Of a DNA stretch of 30,523 nt, positions 16,044 to 22,630 are shown piece after piece. The stretch lies in contig JAHFBQ010000007.1 of the NCBI GenBank assembly GCA_023249935.1, forward strand, positions 1-30,523, given 5' to 3'. How positions within the stretch are numbered: position 1 is the first letter of the stretch; each line of letters begins with the position of its first letter. A model generated the notes under the pieces. It made no database searches. It was given only the letters and a program-made list of their open reading frames with translations, and was not told the DNA's origin. The stretch is from a bacterium (lineage in GTDB: Bacteria > Babelota > Babeliae > Babelales > RVW-14). The translations under genes were made by a program, and so were the position numbers.

Positions 16044-17390
16044 ATGAAGGTAGTACAAGCAGGTGCAAAGCTTCTTCTGTTGATTATAGCATTGATAGCA
16101 ACCACTGTTTTTGGTGCAGATAAAGCGAGAGATCCATTGGCGCCCTATTTATTATATCTGGCTGATGCGAGCGAACAGGATGTAACTCTTGTTTCTCAGC
16201 TTTTGTCAGAGGGTGGTGTTACGGATGCGTTTGATCATTGGCGTCATCAAGTAGCAATTCCATTTGCTGCTGCAGAGGCGAGAGGAATGAGTCGAGCTAT
16301 GTTGATTAAATTTATCGAGGATATAAAAGGAAACCTCATTGCAGATGCTATGATAGGAGAAGTATCTCCTCCTCTCGCAAAAACAGTTGGTGATCTTTTG
16401 GCTGGACTAGCTACTGGAGAAATTAGCCAATTTGTTTTTGCATCGATTCCAGAAGATCTTTTGGTAATGATAAAATCTGCAAAATTTCTGCGACGTGAAC
16501 AGCAAGCATCGCTCAGTTTTAGAGTTTGGGATATGCTTCACGGAGGCATGCTGCTAGACGATGCTGCTAGGATATTGGCGGTTAATCTAGAACTACTGAG
16601 TCAACAGCGGGAGCGTAGCATTGTGTCTGATCCTCGAATCAATGGGGTTACGCTGGGTGCGGTTGCCGCAGAACATGGTGTTATGACCCTGCCGTTGCGA
16701 AGGCGAATGACGGATGTTGAACAATTTAATGGGTTGGTGAGAAAACTTGATGCTAGATTGGCAGCGTTTAATGTGGCTGTATCATTTGCAGATGTTCCTT
16801 TTGATTGTGTTACTGTAGAAGAAACACAAGAAGGTGATGTCTGTGGCATCTGTGGTGATGATAGCATTCGAGAGCTTTATGGAAATGTTTGTGATTGCAA
16901 CAAAGATATTTTGTTGTGTGCCACCTGCATCACTCAGCAAACATTGAACAATCTCTGTTGCTTAAAGATTACTTCTGTGGATGATGTGAGTGATGTGACA
17001 ATAGAATTTAGTCTGCGCATTCCAGTATGTCCATTTTGTAAAAAATCATTTTATGCTGAAGAAAAGAGCTTGTTAATGCTTGGTCGAGTGCTATCAGTAG
17101 AACATTGTAAGTCGATTGTTTTTAAGGCGCTGGTAGATGCTCTTACTGCGGTTGATAGTACTAAATTACCAGGGCTTATTGCGCGATTGATTTCAAGTAG
17201 TCCTCCGCTGAGGAATATTATAACAAATACTCCAGATAAAAAGTTGCTTGCCATCCCTCATCTAGCCATGCAAATTTTCAGGAATGATCGTCGTATGAAG
17301 GAAGGAACTGAAGCTCCTTTTACTGATGAAACTATTTGGACGCAACCGGTATCTAAAAAACTGCTATCTAAAACATTGGAATCTGTATGA
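16044..17390 (+). CDS. Exported RING-like zinc-finger protein, paralog 1
   Basis: A 448-residue protein with a signal peptide (KLLLLIIALIATTVFG, cut near residue 24). A helical N-terminal domain (about 30-190) is followed by a cysteine cluster: C267-x2-C270, C283-x-C285, C292-x2-C295 and C329-x2-C332 (CPFC). Eight cysteines in four pairs match the two-zinc cross-brace of RING/U-box-like ubiquitin ligases, with Cys in place of the usual His. A C-terminal helical domain (about 350-435, ending with EAPFTDETIW) follows. Paralog 3 downstream shares both flanking domains, and paralog 2 shares the finger. GGGGTGATGG precedes the ATG, and the stop overlaps the next start (ATGA). RING identity rests on spacing alone. 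Host ubiquitin interference is inference. Confidence 0.7.
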   Translation: MKVVQAGAKLLLLIIALIATTVFGADKARDPLAPYLLYLADASEQDVTLVSQLLSEGGVTDAFDHWRHQVAIPFAAAEARGMSRAMLIKFIEDIKGNLIADAMIGEVSPPLAKTVGDLLAGLATGEISQFVFASIPEDLLVMIKSAKFLRREQQASLSFRVWDMLHGGMLLDDAARILAVNLELLSQQRERSIVSDPRINGVTLGAVAAEHGVMTLPLRRRMTDVEQFNGLVRKLDARLAAFNVAVSFADVPFDCVTVEETQEGDVCGICGDDSIRELYGNVCDCNKDILLCATCITQQTLNNLCCLKITSVDDVSDVTIEFSLRIPVCPFCKKSFYAEEKSLLMLGRVLSVEHCKSIVFKALVDALTAVDSTKLPGLIARLISSSPPLRNIITNTPDKKLLAIPHLAMQIFRNDRRMKEGTEAPFTDETIWTQPVSKKLLSKTLESV

Positions 17391-17923
17391 ACAATCATAA
17401 GCACTATGTACTAAAATTTTTGGCGTTAATTCTCATGGTAACAGGGGCTGATTTATTTGGGGCAGCAAAAGTTACGCCCGTAAGCTTGCAACGAGTTGTT
17501 ACATGCGATATGTCTAAATTTAAAAGAGCCGATCCATCTCATCAACAGTGCTTTCAATGTTCATCAAGCAATGTGCTTTTTTGTGTTTTAGGTTGCACCG
17601 CAGAAAGGGCAGTATGTCTGAACTGTATAGAGAATGCCAAGGCATTTTTTACTCTTTCCATCTGCCGCGACAGTAATTATCTGCCTGTCGGAATAAATTA
17701 TCAGCAGCAGTTACCAAAGTGTCCTTCATGTAAGGTTCTATTTCATTCAAGAGAAGAACTTGAAGCTATGTATCCAGTCAAGGAAAGAGAGAGGCTTGTA
17801 TTGCAAGGTATAAATCACTTGCTTGCATCTCTACGGGATAGAGAAGGTGCCGGGTTTTCAGTTTCTGAGCAGAATCTTAAAGCACTCTCGAAACCATTTA
17901 CCAACTCTTGGTTTTGGAAATAA
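17387..17923 (+). CDS. Exported RING-like zinc-finger protein, paralog 2 (finger only)
   Basis: A 178-residue protein with a signal peptide (FLALILMVTGADLFGA) and almost nothing but the finger: C55-x2-C58, C66-x3-C70, C77-x2-C80 and C112-x2-C115 (CPSC). The spacings x6 between pairs two and three and x31 between pairs three and four match paralog 1 (x6 and x33). It lacks the N-terminal helical domain and the conserved C-terminal domain of its neighbours, although a stretch after the finger (EELEAMYPVKERERLVLQGI) aligns with theirs. The start overlaps the upstream stop by 4 bases and its stop overlaps the next start (TAATG), so the three genes are translationally coupled. It could be a shortened copy or an independent small effector. 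Confidence 0.68.
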   Translation: MNNHKHYVLKFLALILMVTGADLFGAAKVTPVSLQRVVTCDMSKFKRADPSHQQCFQCSSSNVLFCVLGCTAERAVCLNCIENAKAFFTLSICRDSNYLPVGINYQQQLPKCPSCKVLFHSREELEAMYPVKERERLVLQGINHLLASLRDREGAGFSVSEQNLKALSKPFTNSWFWK

Positions 17924-19092
17924 TGATATCAAAGAAATTTGTATCGAAGTTATTCATTTTCCTCATAACTTTTGTAGTTTTCTCAGTGTCGAAGGTGTTT
18001 TCTGCCGATTTCAGGGTTGATTTTCTCTTATCCCCAGATCTAATGAAGAGCGACAAAAAGATCTGTGCTTTTTTGTCTGCCAAAGGCATCGAAAATCCTT
18101 GCGAGTACTGGCGTGAACATGTTACAGAAAAGCTTGCAGCGATAGTCACGCGTGCCAACGTAGAAGAGCAAAGTTTTTGGCGAAACACGATGTTGCGCTT
18201 CATGGGTGAGATCAAAGAGAACCTTCTTGCGGGGCGTGAAGAGGAAGCTCAAAGACAAATTGATGCACTCAAGGTTGGCATCCCCCGATTTGCTATGTTG
18301 CCGTTACCATTGCCTTTGCAAGATAAGCTTGATCAAAAAGCAAAGTTTTTGACAGAGGTTCAACGTGCTGATCTCGTTTTCAAAATTAAGGTCATGCTTG
18401 ATGAGGGTATTAATTGGAAAAGTATCAATGAATATTTATCGGAGCATCTTTGCCGGCTACGCTTTTTGGCCGGACAAAAAGGTTCGAGTGCGGCTATCCA
18501 ACGAGAATCTATTGGCGGTTTGATGCCTTGGCAAAATAGCGTCTCAGAAATCCCAGCAAGAATCGTGGATCCTTTAACGTATACATCCAGGCTGAGTCCG
18601 ATGCAATTTAGAGCAAGGAGAAGAAATGAGTGGCAAAAAATAACTGATATTACAGCAGCGGCTCAGGTTATTGGATCGATACGATGTTCATGTAATCAAA
18701 TTTTTGTTCCCGAGGGTATTGTCAGAGAGTTGAACATTATTTTGGCAGATGATCTGAATTCGGTACGTCTAGACTTTTCATTACAACTGCCGAGATGTCC
18801 TGGGTGCTCAAAGCCTACAGATAATTTTAGAGAATTGCGCAATGTTCTCCCTGTGCAGAAACGTAAAGCTGTAGTTCTCAGGGCGCTTGTTCAAGCGCTT
18901 GAGCAAATTCCCGAGGAAATTCTTGTGTTGCTGCTTGCAACAAATCCGGCTTACTTCGAGATTATAACGCATAGTCCGCATGGCAATATTTTGCCAAAGA
19001 CATATCTGGCGCAACAGATTTTTGAATGTGATGAGCGTATGAAACATGGTATTACAGCGCCATTTAGCAGCGGAGCTGTCTGGGTGCGGTGA
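17923..19092 (+). CDS. Exported RING-like protein, paralog 3 (half finger)
   Basis: A 389-residue protein with a signal peptide (FIFLITFVVFSVSKVFSA). The N-terminal domain (CEYWREHVTEKLAAI, LRFMGEIKENLLAG) aligns with paralog 1 (FDHWRHQVAIPFAAA, IKFIEDIKGNLIAD). So does the C-terminal domain (FEIITHSPHGNILPKTYLAQ with LRNIITNTPDKKLLAIPHLA; ITAPFSSGAVW with EAPFTDETIW). Only two of the four cysteine pairs survive: C255-x-C257 and C292-x2-C295. The other two are replaced by WQKI- and PEG-containing sequence. The surviving pairs are those that would bind the second zinc of a cross-brace. The start is set at ATG 17923, which overlaps the upstream stop; the earlier TTG lies inside the previous gene. 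Confidence 0.68.
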   Translation: MISKKFVSKLFIFLITFVVFSVSKVFSADFRVDFLLSPDLMKSDKKICAFLSAKGIENPCEYWREHVTEKLAAIVTRANVEEQSFWRNTMLRFMGEIKENLLAGREEEAQRQIDALKVGIPRFAMLPLPLPLQDKLDQKAKFLTEVQRADLVFKIKVMLDEGINWKSINEYLSEHLCRLRFLAGQKGSSAAIQRESIGGLMPWQNSVSEIPARIVDPLTYTSRLSPMQFRARRRNEWQKITDITAAAQVIGSIRCSCNQIFVPEGIVRELNIILADDLNSVRLDFSLQLPRCPGCSKPTDNFRELRNVLPVQKRKAVVLRALVQALEQIPEEILVLLLATNPAYFEIITHSPHGNILPKTYLAQQIFECDERMKHGITAPFSSGAVWVR

Positions 19093-19112
19093 AAAACTAA
19101 TTTCTCTTGCAA

Positions 19113-19167
19113 TTGCTTCAACCTCTTTTAAGATCAAATAAAAGGTTTCTTAAAAAAGGAGAAGCAA
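19113..19167 (+). promoter_or_regulatory. Shine-Dalgarno-masking hairpin before pepA
   Basis: Left arm 19113-19132 (TTGCTTCAACCTCTTTTAAG) pairs with right arm 19149-19167, giving 17 base pairs with one small internal loop and one mismatch around a 16-base loop. The right arm contains the ribosome site AAGGAG and ends at the first base of the start codon. Folding would block initiation, so translation may depend on a protein, on temperature or on a coupled ribosome from upstream. Confidence 0.55.
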
Positions 19168-20774
19168 TGAAGCGGATTTTGTCTGCAGCAATTCTGCTGC
19201 AAAGTTGTGCAAGTTTGCTCGTGGCGGTTGAACTTGGTGTTGTGCCGCTAGAGGGAGATGCAACGCTGTACGACGCGGCCCTGGTTGTTATGGCTGATAA
19301 ATATCCGGACACGACGCAACAAAATTTTTTACGACGCTTTGCCAATTGCGAGGCGTTTTCTTTTTTTGATCGAGTTCAGCAGGCTCGCGGTAAAGAAACT
19401 GGTGATTGCTGGTCAGCAGACACACCAAGCCGTCTGATTTCTTGGATAACGCCGACGAGTCTACAGAAAAAGGAACATGCTCACGCAGTACTTGAACAAC
19501 TGCGTACTAGCGTAGGTAAAAAATTAATGGCGCTTGATCGCGAAGGAATCGGTTCGCTTGCAATCGTATTGCCGGCTGCGCTGGGGGATTGCTGTGGCGG
19601 TTGGGGTGTGGTAATGCGTGAACTAGGCATTGTTTCTCAGCTAGCAACACATTCATTTTCGTATGGCACCAAACCGCAAAAACCTGGATTGAAACAGATT
19701 GATTTTGTTGTGCCTTCTTCTGTCATTCCGGGCAAGGACCCGGCCCCGGATCAAGTCCGGGGTGACAAAACTCTTGCAGCACTTGAGGTTGGTCAGGTTG
19801 TTGGTAGGTACACAAATCTTGCTCGTCGCTGGGGTGAAGAGCCGTCTGGTAAACTTACGCCACAAGCGTGGGCACAACAGGCGTCTCAAGAAGCTGGAAA
19901 GGTTGGTTGCACCATAAAGATTTTGGACGTCGCTCAAATCCGTGCTCTTGGTATGGGCGGTGTTATGGGTGTTGGTTCGGGCGCTGCGCATGCGCCTGTT
20001 GTCATTATAGTTGAGTATGCACCGGTAAATCCTATTGCAACCGTGGCGATCGTTGGCAAGGGGATTCTTTTTGATAGCGGCGGTTTGCAGATTAAATCGG
20101 GTGATGGCATGTTGCACATGAAATATGACAAATGTGGTGGCGCTGCTGCATTATCCACCTGCATGGCGGTGGCGGCACTCAAGGCTCCTGTGCGTGTGGT
20201 TGCGATTGTGCCGGCTGTTTACAATAAAACCGGTTGTGATGCGATGCATCCGCGCGATGTGTTGCATATGATGAATGGCAAGACGGTTGAGGTAAATCAT
20301 ACCGATGCTGAAGGCCGTCTGATCTTGGCTGATGGGCTTCATTACGCAGAAAAATTTTATAACCCAGATGTGCTTATTGATATTGCTACGTTGACGGGAG
20401 CTTGTCATATCGCGGTTGGTGGTGGGTTTACCGCGCTGCTGTCGAACCATGATCGGCTTAAAAATGATTTGATTGCTGCCGGTAAGCAGTCTGGTGACCG
20501 TGTTTGGGAGTTGCCATTAGAACCATCCTATCGAGCTGCAAATGACTCAGAGATGGCGGATCTTTCTAATCGACCAAAGGCAGCCTATGGAGCGGGGACA
20601 ATTGCTGCGGGACTCTTCTTGGAGAATTTTGTAACTAAGCCATGCTGGGCGCATCTTGATATTGCTGGTTCTGCTTTTCAAGCGCCGACGTCATGGTATT
20701 GTCCTACGGGCGCAACGGGGGCTGGTGTGCGATTATTGGTGGAGTATATCATCAATTATCGTTGCGATGTCTAA
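19167..20774 (+). CDS. Exported leucyl aminopeptidase (M17 family)
   Basis: A 535-residue M17 peptidase, which removes N-terminal residues from peptides with a two-metal centre. All key residues stand at the E. coli PepA spacing: K298, D303, K310, D321, D380, E382 and R384 (in VGKGILFDSGG, MKYDKCGG and HTDAEGRL). The signature usually begins NTDAEGRL, so Asn is replaced by His-378 at a non-ligand position. Unlike ordinary cytosolic PepA it starts with a signal peptide (MKRILSAAILLQSCASLLVA), which suggests action outside the cytoplasm. Residues 185-200 are encoded by a palindromic repeat inserted in the linker between the two domains. The start ATG follows AAGGAG at 5 bases; a TTG 20 codons earlier is rejected. 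The ribosome site is masked by a hairpin. Confidence 0.92.
   Translation: MKRILSAAILLQSCASLLVAVELGVVPLEGDATLYDAALVVMADKYPDTTQQNFLRRFANCEAFSFFDRVQQARGKETGDCWSADTPSRLISWITPTSLQKKEHAHAVLEQLRTSVGKKLMALDREGIGSLAIVLPAALGDCCGGWGVVMRELGIVSQLATHSFSYGTKPQKPGLKQIDFVVPSSVIPGKDPAPDQVRGDKTLAALEVGQVVGRYTNLARRWGEEPSGKLTPQAWAQQASQEAGKVGCTIKILDVAQIRALGMGGVMGVGSGAAHAPVVIIVEYAPVNPIATVAIVGKGILFDSGGLQIKSGDGMLHMKYDKCGGAAALSTCMAVAALKAPVRVVAIVPAVYNKTGCDAMHPRDVLHMMNGKTVEVNHTDAEGRLILADGLHYAEKFYNPDVLIDIATLTGACHIAVGGGFTALLSNHDRLKNDLIAAGKQSGDRVWELPLEPSYRAANDSEMADLSNRPKAAYGAGTIAAGLFLENFVTKPCWAHLDIAGSAFQAPTSWYCPTGATGAGVRLLVEYIINYRCDV
19721..19767. repeat. Palindromic repeat inserted in frame in the aminopeptidase
   Basis: The 47 bases begin TGTCATTCCGGG and end CCCCGGATCAAGTCCGGGGTGACA split over 19744-19767 (TGTCA...TGACA ends). 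They match the palindromic family found between genes in this window. The reading frame stays open and yields SVIPGKDPAPDQVRGD, unlike anything expected in M17 enzymes at this place. It lies after the strand IDFVVP and before the helix that leads to the catalytic domain, a surface linker. This recalls Rickettsia palindromic elements, which are known to sit in frame in genes. Confidence 0.75.
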
Positions 20775-20802
20775 CTTGACGTGTGCGACGTTTTGCTACA
20801 TG

Positions 20803-20834
20803 CTTTTGAAAATATTTTTTTTGATTTTCAAAAG
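20803..20834 (+). promoter_or_regulatory. Shine-Dalgarno-masking hairpin before the FKBP gene
   Basis: A perfect 11-bp stem, CTTTTGAAAAT (20803-20813) with ATTTTCAAAAG (20824-20834), has a T-rich loop. The 3' arm covers the first three bases of AAGGAG (20832-20837), the ribosome site. No U-run follows the stem, so it is not a normal terminator. The gene just upstream has a comparable structure. Confidence 0.5.
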
Positions 20835-20843
20835 GAGATTCTG

Positions 20844-21404
20844 ATGAAGCAAAAATATGCTGTGGCGGTAGGGTTTTTGGTAGCAAGCTTTAGTATGCCT
20901 GCATGCTGTAACAAGCTGACTAAAGAGCCTTCTGTTAAAGAAGTGGTAGATAAAATACAAGAAAAAAAGGTCGACGATAATAAATTAAAATCAACAGCGG
21001 TAGAAATTTCCAAGGAGGCATCAACCGTGAGTGAAAATACAGCAGCGAAAAAAGAAACCCTCCCTTCTGGGCTCTCATTCATCATAGTTAAAGCGGCAGC
21101 AGCCGATGCAAAAGCCCCTACAAAAGGTAGCAAAATTGAAGTGCATTACACCGGTTGGCTTGACAAAAATGGTGCGCTAGGCAACAAGTTTGATAGCAGT
21201 GTTGACCGTGGTTTTCCATTCAAGTTTAATGTTGGTGTTGGGCAAGTGATTGCTGGCTGGGACGAAGGCGTTATGTTGATGAAGGTTGGCGAAAAGCGCC
21301 GTTTCTTTATTCCTTCAAAGCTTGGGTATGGTGCATATGGTGCTGGTAATGTTATTCCACCCAATGCAGATCTTATTTTTGATGTTGAGGTGCTTGCTGT
21401 TTAA
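20844..21404 (+). CDS. Exported FKBP-type peptidyl-prolyl isomerase
   Basis: A 186-residue protein with an N-terminal signal (YAVAVGFLVASFSMPACC); Cys-21 could be a lipidation site, although SMPAC is a poor lipobox. A charged, helical, Lys/Glu/Thr-rich linker (about 25-72) leads to one FKBP domain (about 94-186). It includes VHYTGWL, KFDSS (F116-D117), VIAGWDEGVMLM (W139), GYGAYG (Y162), IPPNADLIFDVEVL. FKBPs speed proline cis-trans folding; the exported Mip-like forms work in the periplasm or on the surface and in some pathogens aid host infection. The start is ATG 20844 after AAGGAG; earlier in-frame starts lie in the leader hairpin. It follows the exported aminopeptidase by 69 bases and ends at a strong terminator. 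Confidence 0.92.
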   Translation: MKQKYAVAVGFLVASFSMPACCNKLTKEPSVKEVVDKIQEKKVDDNKLKSTAVEISKEASTVSENTAAKKETLPSGLSFIIVKAAAADAKAPTKGSKIEVHYTGWLDKNGALGNKFDSSVDRGFPFKFNVGVGQVIAGWDEGVMLMKVGEKRRFFIPSKLGYGAYGAGNVIPPNADLIFDVEVLAV

Positions 21405-21416
21405 GCAATAGATTTG

Positions 21417-21441
21417 AGGCCGCGACGGAATGTCGCGGCCT
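21417..21441 (+). terminator. Rho-independent terminator after the FKBP gene
   Basis: A perfect 10-bp GC-rich stem, AGGCCGCGAC (21417-21426) with GTCGCGGCCT (21432-21441), has a 5-base loop followed by ATTTTTATG. It ends the aminopeptidase-FKBP transcript. Confidence 0.88.
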
Positions 21442-21561
21442 ATTTTTATGCACCCTAACTTAACAACTGATTGGGATTTCATTTTTTGAGATAATCGAGG
21501 TTTGTCTTGCCGCTGTTTACTACGCAGGTGGATTTAAAACGAGCGTAATTATCGAGGGTAT

Positions 21562-22254
21562 ATGAACTATAGAATTTTAGCATTAGCATTAGCTGCTACT
21601 GGTTGTAATGTATGGTGGTTGCATGCTACTCAAGCGAAAAATAAGGCTGTGGAGAATCCTGTGAAATCAGAAATTGAAGTTAAATTTTTCGTAGATAGAA
21701 GCGATTTTGAGCAACGTTTACAAAATGTCGGTGCTGTCCTGGCAACGCCGCGTCGCTTGATGCGAAGACAGGTTTTTGATTTTCCTGCTGCGTTGAGAAA
21801 AGAGGGCATGGAGCAGGTTGGCAGAGTTCGTGATGAGGGCGATAAAATTACTATGACGCTCAAAGAGTATAAAAAGCCTCGTACTATGGATAACGTTAAA
21901 GAGATAGAAATAGTTGTTAATAATTTTGATGCCGCAGCGAAAATTCTCGAGCTGAGCGGTTATGAATCGAACAGTTATCAAGAAAACTACCGCACCTCGT
22001 GGAAGCTGCAAGGAGCATCTGTTGAAATCGATGAATGGCCCGGTATGCGAGTTTACGCAGAAATTGAGGCATCTTCAACAGAAGAACTCAAACGCATTGC
22101 AGCCCTCTTGGGCGTCGCCGAAGAACGTTTTATGTGTCTTAATCTTTTCGCATTGTATGAACGCGAACTCGGCCTTGATGCGAAAAAGATGCGCAACCAA
22201 CCCCGACTTACATTTGAAAACATTGAACAGGTCAAGAAAGAGCTGAAGGCGTAA
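21562..22254 (+). CDS. CYTH-domain protein (CyaB/ThTPase-like) with export signal
   Basis: A 230-residue protein. The CYTH domain starts with the ExExK signature E37-I-E39-V-K41 (EIEVKFF) and continues with RQVFDFP, QVGRVRDEGDKITMTLKEY, KEIEIVV, ENYRTSW, VEIDEWPGMRVYAEIEA: the alternating acidic and basic residues that line a triphosphate tunnel. Family members act as class-IV adenylate cyclases or triphosphatases (thiamine triphosphate, inorganic triphosphate). Which substrate is used cannot be told. Ahead of the domain lies a short hydrophobic segment with AATGC (Cys-15), a possible lipoprotein signal; cytosolic members normally begin at the ExExK strand. GAGGG precedes the ATG. An exported CYTH enzyme would be unusual. 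Confidence 0.85.
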   Translation: MNYRILALALAATGCNVWWLHATQAKNKAVENPVKSEIEVKFFVDRSDFEQRLQNVGAVLATPRRLMRRQVFDFPAALRKEGMEQVGRVRDEGDKITMTLKEYKKPRTMDNVKEIEIVVNNFDAAAKILELSGYESNSYQENYRTSWKLQGASVEIDEWPGMRVYAEIEASSTEELKRIAALLGVAEERFMCLNLFALYERELGLDAKKMRNQPRLTFENIEQVKKELKA

Positions 22255-22630
22255 GAGCTACTTACTCAATGAAACTGATTTTTCGGGGCTTGCATCCAGT
22301 TCTTCTCGTGCGGCCCAGTCGCGTAGGAGACTGCAGCGTGAAGCATGCTAGAAGCATGCATAACCTCATTAAAAGGGGTCGGATTGCTGGGATAGATGAC
22401 TGGTGCGCTGTATTCCTTGTCATCCCAGCGCCTAGGCTGGGATGACAAGAGAGATTTCATTACAAACCAAGCTCTAATTAAAAAATAGGGCAGGCTTAGA
22501 AATTGTTAACTTACGTATAATTTTAACGATTCTAGTTCTTTCCCCTGCCAATCTTGAGTAGAATATCCGCATAGCATGTACATAGTTACCAAAATGGCCT
22601 CATAGATAATAAAACATAGCGTGGTAAAGT
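22255..22630. repeat. Intergenic region with a CCTAGG palindrome and tag
   Basis: There is no clear gene. The main item is a 13-bp perfect hairpin (22417-22448, TTGTCATCCCAGC-GCCTAG-GCTGGGATGACAA), followed by the family tag (reverse of AATTAGAGCTTGGTTTG) at 22461-22480. Another dyad, GCATGC-TAGAA-GCATGC, lies near 22338-22354. On the minus strand just after the CYTH gene a short frame reads RDWAAREELDASPEKSVS and then stops; it looks like the C-terminal scrap of a protein but has no start and is only a guess. The rest, up to the next start, is AT-rich leader sequence with no firm promoter. Confidence 0.6.

Noticed and set aside
17908..17922. TTG start for the third RING-like gene
   Set aside because: An ATG at 17923 overlaps the upstream stop (TAATG), the usual form of translational coupling and the same style as the junction before it.
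19653..20117. 154-codon open frame antisense to the aminopeptidase gene
   Set aside because: The plus-strand frame encodes an intact M17 catalytic core; the antisense frame shows no domain and is a shadow.
20803..20834. Terminator after the aminopeptidase gene
   Set aside because: The T-run is in the loop and not after the stem, and the 3' arm overlaps the ribosome site of the FKBP gene, so a role in initiation is more likely.
22266..22460. 64-codon minus-strand frame after the CYTH gene
   Set aside because: It crosses the CCTAGG palindrome and has no recognisable sequence; another frame here (RDWAAREELDAS) looks more protein-like but lacks a start.
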